Shown here: piece after piece, positions 46,801 to 56,686 of the stretch
How positions within the stretch are numbered: position 1 is the stretch's first letter
Layout: each line of letters begins with the position of its first letter
Made by a program: the position numbers and the translations under genes
Notes under the pieces: generated by a model
The model's database searches: none
What the model was told of the DNA's origin: nothing
What the model saw: the letters and a program-made list of their open reading frames with translations, nothing else
Assembly (NCBI GenBank): GCA_040754295.1
Contig: JBFMCQ010000012.1
Location: 15,155 to 79,154 of the forward strand
From: Solimonas sp040754295
Lineage (GTDB): Bacteria; Pseudomonadota; Gammaproteobacteria; Nevskiales; Nevskiaceae
DNA: 64,000 nt
Direction: 5' to 3'

Positions 46801-47309
46801 CCCGACATGATGCTGGCCTCGATCGCGAGCAGCAGGAAGGTGAACGAGGCGTAGATCAGCGAGGTGATCGTCGAGCCCATGTAGCCGAAGCCGGCGCCGC
46901 GCGTCAGCAGATCGACGTCCAGACCGTAGCGCGCCGCGTAGCGCGCGATCGGCATGCCGATCAGGAACATCAGCGCGCAGACGATGACGATGGCCGTCGC
47001 CGCGTTGGCAAAGCCGTAGGCCAGCGTCAGCGTGCCGCCGATCGCCTCGCAGGCCAGAAACGAGATCGCGCCGTAGGCGGTGTGGGCGACCCGCGACGGC
47101 GAGTACTTGCGCGCCTTGTCGGCGGTGTAGCGCAGCGCGTAGTCCTCCAGCGTCTGGCTGGCGACCCATTTGTTGTACTGGCGGCGCTCGCGCAGGATGC
47201 GCTGCCGCGGCTGCGATCCTCCCGCGCGCAGCCCCGCCGCCTCGAGATGTCCGGTCTGCACGTCATCCATGTTGCCCATTGCCGCCGGTTTTGCATCTAC
47301 GTCAAACAC
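43836..47309 (-). CDS. NCS1-type permease-histidine kinase-receiver fusion
   Basis: The protein has 1157 residues. Residues ~40-520 form a multi-helix permease of the cytosine/purine/allantoin (NCS1) type (for example AYGAISFLACEAIGG, LTRGAGFGYMGSTI, LKINVTNAYAGSIAWSNFFS). A Cys-rich stretch follows (528-565: CVIC, C-x7-C-x2-CC, C-x3-C), then two helices (~590-660). HisKA has the acceptor His711 in MSHEIRSPLNAILGYAQ, and HATPase_c has NLLSNAVKYTQRG and PGVGLGLTITKVL. The receiver has Asp995 in VMLDIAMPG. It probably senses or transports a nitrogen compound and signals to the LuxR regulator. It is divergent from urtA. Confidence 0.9.
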   Translation of the reverse strand: MFDVDAKPAAMGNMDDVQTGHLEAAGLRAGGSQPRQRILRERRQYNKWVASQTLEDYALRYTADKARKYSPSRVAHTAYGAISFLACEAIGGTLTLAYGFANAATAIVIVCALMFLIGMPIARYAARYGLDVDLLTRGAGFGYMGSTITSLIYASFTFLLLAIEASIMSGALELVFGIPLWAAHIFSSLVVIPIAIYGIRMISRVQFVTQPLWLLLQFAALGFLLADGSALGGWTAFAGRSGSADGGLDPVLFAICASTLLSLLPQIGEQADYLRFLPDRERIGRRRWWLATVTSGPGWVFMGGFKLLTGSFLAYFALSRGVPEARAADPSQMFFVAFGETFGSPAVALALTAVFVIVCQLKINVTNAYAGSIAWSNFFSRLTHAHPGRVVWLVFNVLLALLLMEVGILRVIEGVLMLYANFAVAWIGALTADLVINKRVGWSPPAIEFKRAHLYDINPVGVGAMLGSVIVSTAAFVGALGTMAQALSPFLGFGVAFALAPLIAWRTRGRWYIARRPGDFERTPEIRCVICENVFEHSDMALCPAYAGPICSLCCTLEARCHDVCKQDSRFGQQLGLALRRLLPQRVAEAVHPSTGHFVGIFVLLNLVIGFLLTVIYLQYVGAAPEHAEAVRDVLAMVFFALLIVSGVSAWLLVLAQHSRHAAEQETQRQTAMLMEEIAAHERTDAALQKAKELAENANEAKSRYIVGMSHEIRSPLNAILGYAQLLERGTARPESAIQVIRRSAAHLSNLVDGLLDISKIESGLLRLARDKVPLAELLDQIADMFRVQAAAKGIEFRYQRPGQLPAYVHADQKRLRQILINLLSNAVKYTQRGHVGLIVRYPSSQVAELEIVDSGIGIRPDDLDEIFKPFERGGMPGVHAVPGVGLGLTITKVLVQIMGGEISVRSTPGAGSSFLVRLYLSEASAAGAAAHERRRVAGYLGPRARVLIADDDPVHRGLVEGVLRPLGFELFMAADGLGCLELASECRPQLVMLDIAMPGMSGWEVAAALRALEPPQPKIMMVSANAHDYSRGGERNAPHDAFLIKPIDIDALLERVRALLDLRWVYGGEMPPPPPASAPDVDERPPPGVRRFVDELLQLGRIGHVRGIEAKLREMEAAEPDSGAFAARLQRLVAEFDLKAYVSLLDGMRAEVRHDG

Positions 47310-47539
47310 CCCACCCCCCTACGCCAATCACCCCATGGGCGCGGCCGCATGGCATCCCTAGCCTGATGCGGGAGTCGGGGGCATCAGCGGTTTTGGGGGC
47401 GGCGGCCACGTGCACCATTTTGAAGCACGGACTGTGCCAGGAGCCGCAAGCCTGCGTCGTTCGAGGCCCTTCCTTTGCCGGCTGGGGAAGCCCGTGCCGG
47501 TCCACGGGTGCGCAGTTACGAGAATCACGGAGAGTGTGA
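47310..47539. promoter_or_regulatory. Divergent promoter region between the permease-kinase and urtA
   Basis: These 230 bp must carry the promoters of both halves of the urea system. A short inverted repeat GCAC-GGACT-GTGC lies near 47425. No convincing sigma-54 -24/-12 element or NtrC site was recognised by eye. Confidence 0.5.
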
Positions 47540-48820
47540 ATGGCAAACATCAAAGTCAGAACGCTACTGGCGGGGGTCGCGCTCGGCGCGGCCGGTTTCG
47601 CGGCGCAGGCCGCCGACACGATCAAGGTCGGCGTGCTGCACTCGCTGTCCGGCACGATGGCGATCTCGGAAACCACGCTCAAGGACACGGTCCTGATGAT
47701 GGTCGACGAGCAAAACAAGAAGGGCGGCCTGCTCGGCAAGAAGCTCGAAGCCGTGGTCGTGGATCCGGCCTCGAACTGGCCGTTGTTCGCCGAAAAGGCG
47801 CGCGAGCTGCTGGCGAAGGAAAAGGTCGACGTGGTCTTCGGCTGCTGGACCTCGGTGTCGCGCAAGAGCGTGCTGCCGGTATTCGAGGAACTCAACGGCC
47901 TGCTGTTCTACCCGGTGCAGTACGAGGGCGAGGAATCGTCGAAGAACGTGTTCTACACCGGCGCGGCGCCGAACCAGCAGGCGATCCCGGCCGTCGACTA
48001 CCTGATGAACGACCTCGAGGTCGAGCGCTGGGTGCTCGCCGGTACCGACTACGTCTACCCGCGCACGACCAACAAGATCCTCGAGGCCTATCTCAAGGCC
48101 AAGGGCGTGGCCGCCGGCGACATCATGATCAACTACACGCCGTTCGGGCATTCCGACTGGCAGTCGATCGTCTCCGACATCAAGAAGTTCGGCAGCGCCG
48201 GCAAGAAGACCGCGGTGGTCTCGACGATCAACGGCGACGCCAACGTGCCGTTCTACAAGGAGCTCGCCAACCAGCAGATCTCCGCCGAGGACATCCCGGT
48301 GGTCGCGTTCTCGGTCGGCGAGGAGGAGCTGGCCGGCCTCGACACCGAGCCGCTGGTCGGTCATCTCGCCGCGTGGAACTACTTCATGTCGATCGACACG
48401 CCGGCGAACAAGGCGGCGATCGAGACCTGGCACAAGTTCATCAAGAACGACAAGCGCACCTTCAACGACCCGATGGAAGCGACGGTGATCGGCTTCAACC
48501 TCTGGGCCAAGGCGGTCGAGAAGGCCAAGACCACCGCGGTCGACAAGGTCCATGACGCGATCATCGGCCTCGAAGTGCCGAACCTGACCGGCGGTACCGC
48601 GAAGATGCTGCCGAACCACCACCTGACCAAGCCGGTGTTCATCGGCGAGATCCGCGACGACGGCCAGTTCGACGTGGTCTGGCAGACCGAAGGCGAAGTG
48701 CCGGGAGACGCCTGGTCCGACTACCTCGAAGGCTCGAAAGACATCGAGGCGGACTGGGTGACGCTCAAGTGCGGCAACTACAACACGAAGACCAAGAAGT
48801 GCTCGGGACAGAACTACTGA
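47540..48820 (+). CDS. urtA: Urea ABC transporter substrate-binding protein UrtA
   Basis: The protein has 426 residues. The signal peptide (VRTLLAGVALGAAGFAAQA) is followed by DTIKVGVLHSLSGTMAISET, VFGCWTSVSRKSVLPVFEE, LLFYPVQYEGEE, and YVYPRTTN, all characteristic of UrtA. It binds urea in the periplasm and delivers it to UrtBC. GGAG precedes the ATG. It is the first gene of urtABCDE, with a hairpin between urtA and urtB. Confidence 0.97.
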   Translation: MANIKVRTLLAGVALGAAGFAAQAADTIKVGVLHSLSGTMAISETTLKDTVLMMVDEQNKKGGLLGKKLEAVVVDPASNWPLFAEKARELLAKEKVDVVFGCWTSVSRKSVLPVFEELNGLLFYPVQYEGEESSKNVFYTGAAPNQQAIPAVDYLMNDLEVERWVLAGTDYVYPRTTNKILEAYLKAKGVAAGDIMINYTPFGHSDWQSIVSDIKKFGSAGKKTAVVSTINGDANVPFYKELANQQISAEDIPVVAFSVGEEELAGLDTEPLVGHLAAWNYFMSIDTPANKAAIETWHKFIKNDKRTFNDPMEATVIGFNLWAKAVEKAKTTAVDKVHDAIIGLEVPNLTGGTAKMLPNHHLTKPVFIGEIRDDGQFDVVWQTEGEVPGDAWSDYLEGSKDIEADWVTLKCGNYNTKTKKCSGQNY

Positions 48821-48862
48821 TCCCGGCCTGAGCAAGCAGGACCTCTGAGAAGTAGGGCGCTC

Positions 48863-48911
48863 GGGCCGGCGTTGCGACACACTCATCGTGGCGCCGGCCC
48901 CCCCCTTTTTT
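48863..48911 (+). terminator. Attenuator/terminator-like hairpin between urtA and urtB
   Basis: A 9-bp stem GGGCCGGCG/CGCCGGCCC with a 20-nt loop is followed by five C and six T. It could end part of the transcripts after urtA so that the binding protein is made in excess over UrtBCDE, as is common for ABC operons (inference). Confidence 0.6.
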
Positions 48912-48947
48912 CCTGAATCTTTCCCGAGTCTGCCCCGATCGAACGCC

Positions 48948-50597
48948 GTGTCCGCTCGCCTCCATCGCAAGCCCGGCCGCAGCCTTGCGCAGCTGATCCT
49001 CGGCTGCTGTGCGCTGCTGTTCGGCTCCGGCCTGCCGCTCGCAGCGGCGCAGGCCGCGGACGATGCACCCTACGCCGAACAGGTGGCGCAGCTCGCAACG
49101 GCCGGCTTCAGCGAGAAGGAGCGCATCGTCGATGCCCTGCTCGAACAGCGCCACCCGCAGACGCGCGCGCTGCTCGCCGCATTTCTCGATGGCCGGCTGG
49201 TGTCGCGCAAATCGGACGGCAAGGTTTTCATCACTCGCGAAGCCGGCGACGCGGTGCAGCTCATCGACCCGGTCGACGGCCGCACCGTGGGCGTGGCAGC
49301 GCCGGCGGCGCTAAGCAAGATCGGCACCAACAACCGCCTGCGCAAGAAGCTCAAGGGCGCGATCGCGCTGTTCGATCTGAACGACGCCAACCCGCGCGTG
49401 CGGCTCGCCGCCGTCGATGAGATGTTGCGCGAGCTCGACGACACGACGGTGCGGGCCTTGCGCATGCGGCTCGAGGTCGAGGACAGCGCGCGCGTGCGCC
49501 GCGCCCTCGAAGTCGGCCTCGCGCTTGCCGAGCTGTCTTCGTCGGACACCGACGTCCGTCTGGCCGCCGTCGACACGCTGCAGGGCGAGCTCGGCGCTGC
49601 GGTCTACAACCGGCTCCAGGCGCTCCAGCGCGAAGAGCCGGATGCGCGCGTGCGCGCGGCGGCGGCGGCGGCGTTGCGCAACATCGAGCAGTGGCGCCGC
49701 TTCTACGGCGGCGTCGAGACGCTGTTCTTCGGCCTGTCGCTGGGCTCGGTGCTGGTGCTCGCCGCGATCGGGCTGGCCATCACCTTCGGCGTGATGGGCG
49801 TGATCAACATGGCGCACGGCGAGCTGATGATGCTCGGCGCCTACACCGCCTACGTGATGCAGTTGCTGCTGCCGCAGCACACGGCCGCGGCGGTGCTGCT
49901 GGCGATTCCGGCCGCCTTCCTGATCGCGGGCCTGGTCGGCGTCGGCATCGAACGCGGCGTCGTGCGCTTTCTCTACGGCCGGCCGCTGGAAACCCTGCTC
50001 GCCACCTTCGGCCTGTCGCTGATCCTGCAGCAGCTCGTGCGCTCGATCTTCTCGCCGCTGAACCGCTCGGTGGCCACCCCCGAGTTCATGAGCGGCTCCT
50101 GGCAGATCAACGAGATGTTCTCACTGACCTGGAACCGCCTGTACATCGTCGTCTTCGCGCTGCTGGTCTTCGCGCTGCTGCAGCTCGTGCTCAACAAGAC
50201 CTCGCTGGGCCTCAAGGTGCGCGCGGTGTCGCAGAACCGCGACATGGCCCGTGCGCTCGGCGTGCGCAGCGCGCGCATCGATGCGATGACCTTCGGCCTG
50301 GGTTCCGGCATCGCCGGCATCGCCGGCGTCGCGCTCTCGCAGCTCACCAACGTCGGCCCCAACCTCGGCCAGAGCTACATCGTCGACTCGTTCATGGTCG
50401 TGGTGTTCGGCGGCGTCGGCAATCTCTGGGGCACGTTGATCGGCGGCATGTCGCTCGGCGTCGTCAACAAGCTGCTCGAGCCCTGGTCCGGCGCAGTGAT
50501 GGCCAAGATCCTCGTGCTGGTCTTCCTGATCCTGTTCATCCAGCGGCGACCGCGCGGCCTGTTCCCGCACAAGGGCCGCGCGGCGGAGGGCCATTGA
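48948..50597 (+). CDS. urtB: Urea ABC transporter permease UrtB
   Basis: The protein has 549 residues. The N-terminal signal peptide (LAQLILGCCALLFGSGLPLA) and a ~220-residue periplasmic HEAT-like domain (NPRVRLAAVDEMLRELDD, TDVRLAAVDTL repeats) precede the LivH-type permease from ~residue 265 (GLAITFGVMGVINMAHGELM, TFGLSLILQQLVRS, SFMVVVFGGVGNLWGT). This long form is typical of UrtB. The GTG at 48948 is preferred over one at 48888, which lies inside the hairpin. No strong ribosome site is seen. urtC begins at the stop codon. Confidence 0.95.
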   Translation: MSARLHRKPGRSLAQLILGCCALLFGSGLPLAAAQAADDAPYAEQVAQLATAGFSEKERIVDALLEQRHPQTRALLAAFLDGRLVSRKSDGKVFITREAGDAVQLIDPVDGRTVGVAAPAALSKIGTNNRLRKKLKGAIALFDLNDANPRVRLAAVDEMLRELDDTTVRALRMRLEVEDSARVRRALEVGLALAELSSSDTDVRLAAVDTLQGELGAAVYNRLQALQREEPDARVRAAAAAALRNIEQWRRFYGGVETLFFGLSLGSVLVLAAIGLAITFGVMGVINMAHGELMMLGAYTAYVMQLLLPQHTAAAVLLAIPAAFLIAGLVGVGIERGVVRFLYGRPLETLLATFGLSLILQQLVRSIFSPLNRSVATPEFMSGSWQINEMFSLTWNRLYIVVFALLVFALLQLVLNKTSLGLKVRAVSQNRDMARALGVRSARIDAMTFGLGSGIAGIAGVALSQLTNVGPNLGQSYIVDSFMVVVFGGVGNLWGTLIGGMSLGVVNKLLEPWSGAVMAKILVLVFLILFIQRRPRGLFPHKGRAAEGH

Positions 50598-51687
50598 TGC
50601 CCGCGCCGTTCATGCGCAGCCTGTACACCGAGCGCGGCAGCCAGATCCTGCTCGGCGTTCTGATCGCCGCCGCGATCCTGGTGCCGGTGCTCAACCTCGC
50701 CGTGCCGGCGGACTCGGCCCTGCACCTGTCGACCTACACGGTCACGCTGCTCGGCAAGTACCTGTGCTACGCGCTGCTGGCGATCGCGGTCGACCTGGTC
50801 TGGGGCTACTGCGGCATTCTGAGCCTCGGCCACACCGCGTTCTTCGCGCTCGGCGGCTACGCGATGGGCATGTACCTGATGCGCCAGATCGGCACGCGCG
50901 GCGTCTATGGCGATCCGCTGCTGCCCGACTTCATGGTGTTCCTGAACTGGTCCGAGCTGCCGTGGTACTGGCACGGCTTCGACCGGTTCGCGTTCGCGCT
51001 GCTGATGGTGGTGCTCGCACCGGGCCTGCTCGCCTGGGTCTTAGGCTGGTTCGCGTTCCGCTCGCGCGTCACCGGCGTCTATCTGTCGATCATCACGCAG
51101 GCGCTGACCTTTGCGCTGATGCTCGCCTTTTTCCGCAACGAGATGGGCTTCGGCGGCAACAACGGCCTGACCGACTTCAAGGAACTGCTCGGCTTCGATC
51201 TGCAGTCGGACGCGACGCGCATCGGACTGTTCCTGACGACGGCGTTCACGCTCGGCGGCGCCTACCTCGCGTGCCGCGCGATCACCGCCTCGCGCGCCGG
51301 CCGCGTGATCCGCGCGATCCGCGACGCCGAGGACCGCGCGCGCTTCATCGGCTATCGCGTCGAGTCGTACAAGCTGTGGCTGTGGACCTTCTCGGCGGTG
51401 CTCGCCGGCATCGCCGGCGCGCTCTACGTGCCGCAGGTCGGCATCATCAATCCCGGCGAGTTCGCGCCGATCAACGCGATCGAGATCGTCATCTGGGTCG
51501 CGGTCGGCGGCCGCGGCACGCTCTACGGCGCGGTGCTCGGCGCGCTGGTGGTGAACTACGCCAAGACCTGGTTCACCGGCGCGTTCCCGGAGGTCTGGCT
51601 GTACGCACTCGGCGCGCTGTTCGTGCTGGTCACGCTGTTCCTGCCGCAGGGCATCGTCGGTCTGCTGGCGCGGCTGAGGAAGTCCGC

Positions 51688-51691
<4 letters not shown>
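50597..51691 (+). CDS. urtC: Urea ABC transporter permease UrtC
   Basis: The protein has 364 residues with a LivM-type permease: VDLVWGYCGILSLGHTAFFA, SIITQALTFALMLAFFRNEM, RVIRAIRDAEDRARFIGYRV, and EIVIWVAVGGRGTLYGA. It forms the inner-membrane channel with UrtB. The ATG overlaps the urtB stop (TGATG) and urtD starts in its own stop codon. Confidence 0.96.
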
Positions 51692-52521
<830 letters not shown>

Positions 52522-52538
52522 CGGGCGGTGAGTGACAC

Positions 52539-53231
52539 ATGCTGAGCATCCACGGCCTCAACCAGTTCTACGGCGGCTCGCACATCCTCTGGGACATCGA
52601 CCTCGAGGTGCCCAGCGGCTCGGTCACCTGCCTGATGGGCCGCAACGGCATGGGCAAGACCACGCTGCTCAAGTGCGTCATGGGCCTGCTGCCGGCGGCT
52701 TCCGGCGCGATCCGGCTCGGCGAGGACGATCTGCGCAAGCGCCCGGCGGAGGCGCGCGCGGCCCTGGGCGTCGGCTACGTGCCGCAGGGCCGCGAGATCT
52801 TTCCGCGGCTCACGGTCGAGGAGAACCTGAAGCTCTCGCTGCTCGCCGGGCGCGCCAAGGCCGGTGCGCTCGATCGCATCTACGCGACCTTCCCGGTGCT
52901 CGGGCAGATGACGAAGCGCCGCGGCGGCGACCTGTCCGGCGGCCAGCAACAGCAACTGGCGATCGGCCGCGCGCTGCTGCTCGAGCCGCAACTGCTGATC
53001 CTCGACGAGCCCTGCGAGGGCATCCAGCCCAACATCGTCCACGACATCGGCGAGCTGATCCTGCGTCTGAATCGCGAGCAGGGCCTGACCGTGCTGCTGG
53101 TGGAACAGAAGCTGCCGTTCGCGCGCCGCGTCGCCAGCGAGTTCCGCATTCTGGACAAGGGGCGCCTGGTCGCCGGCGGGCCGATCGCCGGACTGACCGA
53201 CGAGATCGTGCGCAGGCACCTGACGGTATGA
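52539..53231 (+). CDS. urtE: Urea ABC transporter ATP-binding protein UrtE
   Basis: The protein has 230 residues: LivF type with Walker A MGRNGMGKTTLLK, VPQGREIFPRLTVEENL, signature DLSGGQQQQLAIGRALL and Walker B LLILDEPCEGIQP. It pairs with UrtD to power urea uptake. It starts 17 bp after urtD. Confidence 0.96.
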   Translation: MLSIHGLNQFYGGSHILWDIDLEVPSGSVTCLMGRNGMGKTTLLKCVMGLLPAASGAIRLGEDDLRKRPAEARAALGVGYVPQGREIFPRLTVEENLKLSLLAGRAKAGALDRIYATFPVLGQMTKRRGGDLSGGQQQQLAIGRALLLEPQLLILDEPCEGIQPNIVHDIGELILRLNREQGLTVLLVEQKLPFARRVASEFRILDKGRLVAGGPIAGLTDEIVRRHLTV

Positions 53232-53358
53232 CGGGATTCGCGCGCATGAACGGCGGGGTTGACCTGAGAAAACGCGAATTCCGGTTTGGGGCCGTCCCTT
53301 CTGTGGACGGATTTGTCTGTCGAGTGGCTGTCGTTTCATTCATCAGGAGAGCATTCAA

Positions 53359-54318
53359 GTGAAGAACATCATCACGGGCGTGGTTGCCGCTGCCGCGGCA
53401 GGCGCCATTCCGGTCGCGCACGCCGAGATCGAGTTGGGGAATGGCATCAGCATCACCGGCTTTCTCGACATGTCCTATGTGTCGAGCAGCCCTGACGAGG
53501 GAGACAGTACGGAAAGCGTCGGCATCGATCAGTTCGAGACCGACTTCAAATATGCCGGCTCCAGCGGTGTTTCCGCCCAGGTCGACATCGAGTACGGCGA
53601 GGGCTTTGACGGCACCGACGACGAGACCTTCGTCGAGCAGGCCTTCATCACCAAGGCGTTCACCGAGCAGTTCAGCGTCAAGGTCGGACGCTTCCTCAGC
53701 TACAGCGGCTGGGAAACCGAAGAGCCCACCGGCCTGTTCCAGTACAGCGGCACCGGCTACGCGCCGTTCTTCTACGGCTTCTACCAGAACGGCGTGTCGG
53801 CCTATTACGACGGCGGCAAGTTCGCCGTCATGGGATCTGCCGTCACCAGCGCCTTCAATCCGAGCGACCGCAATAATGTCGAGGGTGTCGACGACGAGAT
53901 GGGCTACGAAGCGGGCCTGGCCCTGATGCCCGTGGAAGGACTGACCGCCAAAGCCTTCTACATCTCGGACGGCGACACCGACACCGACATCGTCAACGCC
54001 TGGGTTTCTTACGCGGTCGCCGGCTTCACCTTCGCGGGCGAGTACAACGTGGCCGATTACAGTGAGGCCGGCGAAGCGGACGGCTTTCTGGTGATGGGCA
54101 ACTACGCCACGGGTCCCTTCGGCTTCACGCTGCGCTACCACGACTTCACGGTTGAAGACGATGCCGGTGCGACCACGCTGGAAAACTCGGCCATCACCGT
54201 GTCACCCAGCTACAAGGTCGGTGACAACCTGCTGATCGTGGCGGAGTACAGGATGGACGACTTCGGCGACGCCGGCGATGTGGACACCGTCGCGCTGGAA
54301 GCGCTGTTCACGTACTGA
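53359..54318 (+). CDS. Porin-like outer-membrane barrel protein downstream of urtE
   Basis: The protein has 319 residues. A signal peptide (GVVAAAAAGAIPVAHAEIEL) is followed by an acidic beta-barrel sequence (GISITGFLDMSYVSSSPDEG, SVKVGRFLSYSGWETEEPTG, SDGDTDTDIVNAWVSYAVAG) ending in EALFTY. It resembles Gram-negative porins of the DUF3138-like/porin-4 kind. AGGAG precedes the GTG. A 127-bp gap follows urtE, so it may have its own promoter; its place suggests a route for urea or another small nitrogen solute (inference). Confidence 0.8.
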   Translation: MKNIITGVVAAAAAGAIPVAHAEIELGNGISITGFLDMSYVSSSPDEGDSTESVGIDQFETDFKYAGSSGVSAQVDIEYGEGFDGTDDETFVEQAFITKAFTEQFSVKVGRFLSYSGWETEEPTGLFQYSGTGYAPFFYGFYQNGVSAYYDGGKFAVMGSAVTSAFNPSDRNNVEGVDDEMGYEAGLALMPVEGLTAKAFYISDGDTDTDIVNAWVSYAVAGFTFAGEYNVADYSEAGEADGFLVMGNYATGPFGFTLRYHDFTVEDDAGATTLENSAITVSPSYKVGDNLLIVAEYRMDDFGDAGDVDTVALEALFTY

Positions 54319-54341
54319 TCCGCGGGTCATCGGCATCTTTG

Positions 54342-54375
54342 CCGCTGCGCCAGCCGGCATCGGCTGGCGCAGCGG
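54342..54375. terminator. Strong inverted repeat after the porin gene
   Basis: A 14-bp perfect stem (CCGCTGCGCCAGCC with its complement) around a 6-nt loop GGCATC, placed 23 bp after the porin stop and before the convergent GGDEF-EAL gene. No T run follows, so it may work in both directions or block exonucleases. Confidence 0.6.
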
Positions 54376-54431
54376 ATTCTGCGTGCAGGGCAATCGCCGT
54401 TCGGGCATGGCCGGCTGCGGTGGTCACCGCG

Positions 54432-56567
54432 TCAGCGCAGCAGGTTTTCGACCGGCTCCGGCCGGTGAAAGTAGAAGCCCTGTGCCATCTTCACGCACTT
54501 GCCAGCGATCAGCCGCCGCGCGGTTTCGTCCTCGATGCCTTCGGCGATCGCGCAGATGTTGAAGCGCCGTGTCAGCTCGGCGACGAGCGACACGACCGGC
54601 TCGTTGATGCGATCGCTGTGCATGTTCTGCGTGAAGTCCTGCGCGATCTTCAGGCCGTCGACGCTGAGGTTGCGCAGGTAGTTGAACGAAGTGAAGCCGG
54701 AGCCGAAGTCGTCGAGCAGCACGCGCGAACCGTGCGAGCGCAGCAGCTCGATGCCCTGGCGCGTCACCGCCCAGTTGGATGGCGCCGTCGACTCGGTGAT
54801 CTCGAAGTAGATACGATCGCGCAACATGCGATCGCCGTCGATGACTTCGGCGATCATACGATGGAAACGCGGATCGGAGATCGACAGACCCGAGACGTTG
54901 ATCGTCACGAACCAGCCATCCGGCAGGCTGCCGCTGACGCCGCGCAGCAGGTGCGCCGCGCGTGCCAGCATCCAGCCGTCGAGTCGCGTGATGACATCGT
55001 GGCGCTCGGCCACGGCCAGAAACTGGCTCGGCTCGACGATGGCCCCGTCGGGTCCGACCATGCGCAGCAGCAGCTCGATGCCGACCGGCGCGGCGCTGCC
55101 GATGTCGACGATCTTCTGCGCATACACGCACAGGCGATCCTGATCCAGCGCGCGTTGCAACCGGTGCAGCGAATCGAACTCGGCGGACGCGGCCACCCCT
55201 TCGATCGCGCTGTCGCTGTACGTGCACGCGCGGTTGCGTCCCGTACGCTTGGCGACGTAGCAGGCGGTATCGGCCATGCGCAGCAGATCGGCCGTCGTCG
55301 CCTGCGCACCGGCGCCGCGGGCGATGCCGATGCTCAGGCCGAGCTGGAACTGCTCGTCGTCGCGGCGGAAGCGGAAGCGGTCGACGGCGTCGATCAGCTT
55401 CGTCGCGAGACGCTCGGCGTGCTCCACGCTGCATTCGTCGAGGATGATGCCGAACTCGTCGCCGCCGAGTCGGGCGAAGGTGTCGGAGGCGCGCAGCACC
55501 GAGCGCAGCCGGATCGCCAGCGCACGCAGCAGCTCGTCGCCAACCGCGTGACCCGCGGTGTCGTTGACGGTCTTGAAGCGGTCGAGGTCGAGATACAGCA
55601 GACACCATTCGCGCCCGTCCGCGAGCAGGCGCTGCTTTTCCAGCGCCCGCTCCAGTCCGCTCCGGTTGAGCAGCCCGGTCAGCGCGTCATGCGTGGCCTG
55701 GTGCTCCAGCGCGCGCGTCAGCGCACGTGCCTGGGTGACATCGTGCAACGTGACCACGTAGCCAATCGGCTCGCCGGATGCGTCCTTGAGCGGCGCGAGT
55801 GCGTAGTCGACGACGATCGGCGGCGCGTCCGCGCGGTGCATATGTGCCGTGCCCTGCACGAACGACTCGTGCTGTGCAGGCAAGGCGCGCAGCACCTGCA
55901 GCGGCCGGCTCGGATCCTCGTCGCGCAGATCGATCGCATCGGCAACGTGGCTGCCGACGACGCTCTGCGACGCCAGTCCGGCAAGCCGCTCGGCGACCGG
56001 ATTGACGAAATCCACGCGGCCGTCGACATCGGTGATCAGAACCGCATCGGTGATCGACGACAGCGCGACGCGGAAGCGCTCCTTCTCAGCGAACAGCAGT
56101 GAGTAGAGCTGCCGGCGCTCGGAAATGTCGCGCCCTGACGGCACGAGCATCGTGACCCGCCCGGCGTCGTCGTAGACGGGCTTGATCGTGAAGTCGACCG
56201 CCATCGTGCGGCCGCGGGCGCCGAGAATCTCCAGCTCGGCGCGCACCGTCTCGCCGGCCGCGGCGCGCTGCACCGCTGTGCGCGCGAGCTCGCGCGTCTG
56301 CGGCGAGAGCTGGAAGAACTGCGTTTCCCACATCTTGCGGCCGATGACGTCCTTGGCTTCGAGCCCGGCGAAACGCAGTGCGGCACCGTTGACGTCGATC
56401 GCTGTGCCATCGGGCGCGAGCACACCCATCAGCTGGAACATCGAATCGAACACCGCGCGGAATCGCCGCTGGCTCTCGCGCAGCGCTGCGTCGACGTGCC
56501 CTGCGGCTTCGTCGGTCCCGTCGACCGGGTCGCGTGCAGTGGCACGCAGATCTGAAACCTCACTCAC
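54432..56567 (-). CDS. PAS-PAS-GGDEF-EAL c-di-GMP turnover protein
   Basis: The protein has 711 residues. Two PAS/PAC domains (~30-145: NGAALRFAGLEAKDVIGRKM; ~155-270: VNPVAERLAGLASQSVVGS) precede GGDEF (~285-445), with DALTGLLNR, an intact RLGGDEFGII loop and RxxD (RASD) five residues before it. The EAL domain has ELLLRM for EALLRW but keeps the other catalytic positions (INVSGLSI, FEITEST, LLDDFGSGF, LKIAQDF, AEGIED). Either activity is possible. No membrane helix is seen. GTG at 56567 chosen because the sequence upstream (about 56568-56924) has no domain. Confidence 0.9.
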   Translation of the reverse strand: MSEVSDLRATARDPVDGTDEAAGHVDAALRESQRRFRAVFDSMFQLMGVLAPDGTAIDVNGAALRFAGLEAKDVIGRKMWETQFFQLSPQTRELARTAVQRAAAGETVRAELEILGARGRTMAVDFTIKPVYDDAGRVTMLVPSGRDISERRQLYSLLFAEKERFRVALSSITDAVLITDVDGRVDFVNPVAERLAGLASQSVVGSHVADAIDLRDEDPSRPLQVLRALPAQHESFVQGTAHMHRADAPPIVVDYALAPLKDASGEPIGYVVTLHDVTQARALTRALEHQATHDALTGLLNRSGLERALEKQRLLADGREWCLLYLDLDRFKTVNDTAGHAVGDELLRALAIRLRSVLRASDTFARLGGDEFGIILDECSVEHAERLATKLIDAVDRFRFRRDDEQFQLGLSIGIARGAGAQATTADLLRMADTACYVAKRTGRNRACTYSDSAIEGVAASAEFDSLHRLQRALDQDRLCVYAQKIVDIGSAAPVGIELLLRMVGPDGAIVEPSQFLAVAERHDVITRLDGWMLARAAHLLRGVSGSLPDGWFVTINVSGLSISDPRFHRMIAEVIDGDRMLRDRIYFEITESTAPSNWAVTRQGIELLRSHGSRVLLDDFGSGFTSFNYLRNLSVDGLKIAQDFTQNMHSDRINEPVVSLVAELTRRFNICAIAEGIEDETARRLIAGKCVKMAQGFYFHRPEPVENLLR

Positions 56568-56686
56568 CGGACGTCCGTCCCTGGCGGTATGTGTGCCAAG
56601 TATGGCCGACGCCGGCACCGCCGGCCGGAAAGAAAAGTTCCCGGTCGTATGTCCTGGCCACAGCGCTGTGCATGGCCCGCCGCGGC

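Noticed and set aside
47286..47302. TTGCATCTACGTCAA, resembling an FNR box before urtA
   Set aside because: The halves are separated by one base too many (TTG-N9-CAA instead of N8), so it does not fit the consensus spacing.
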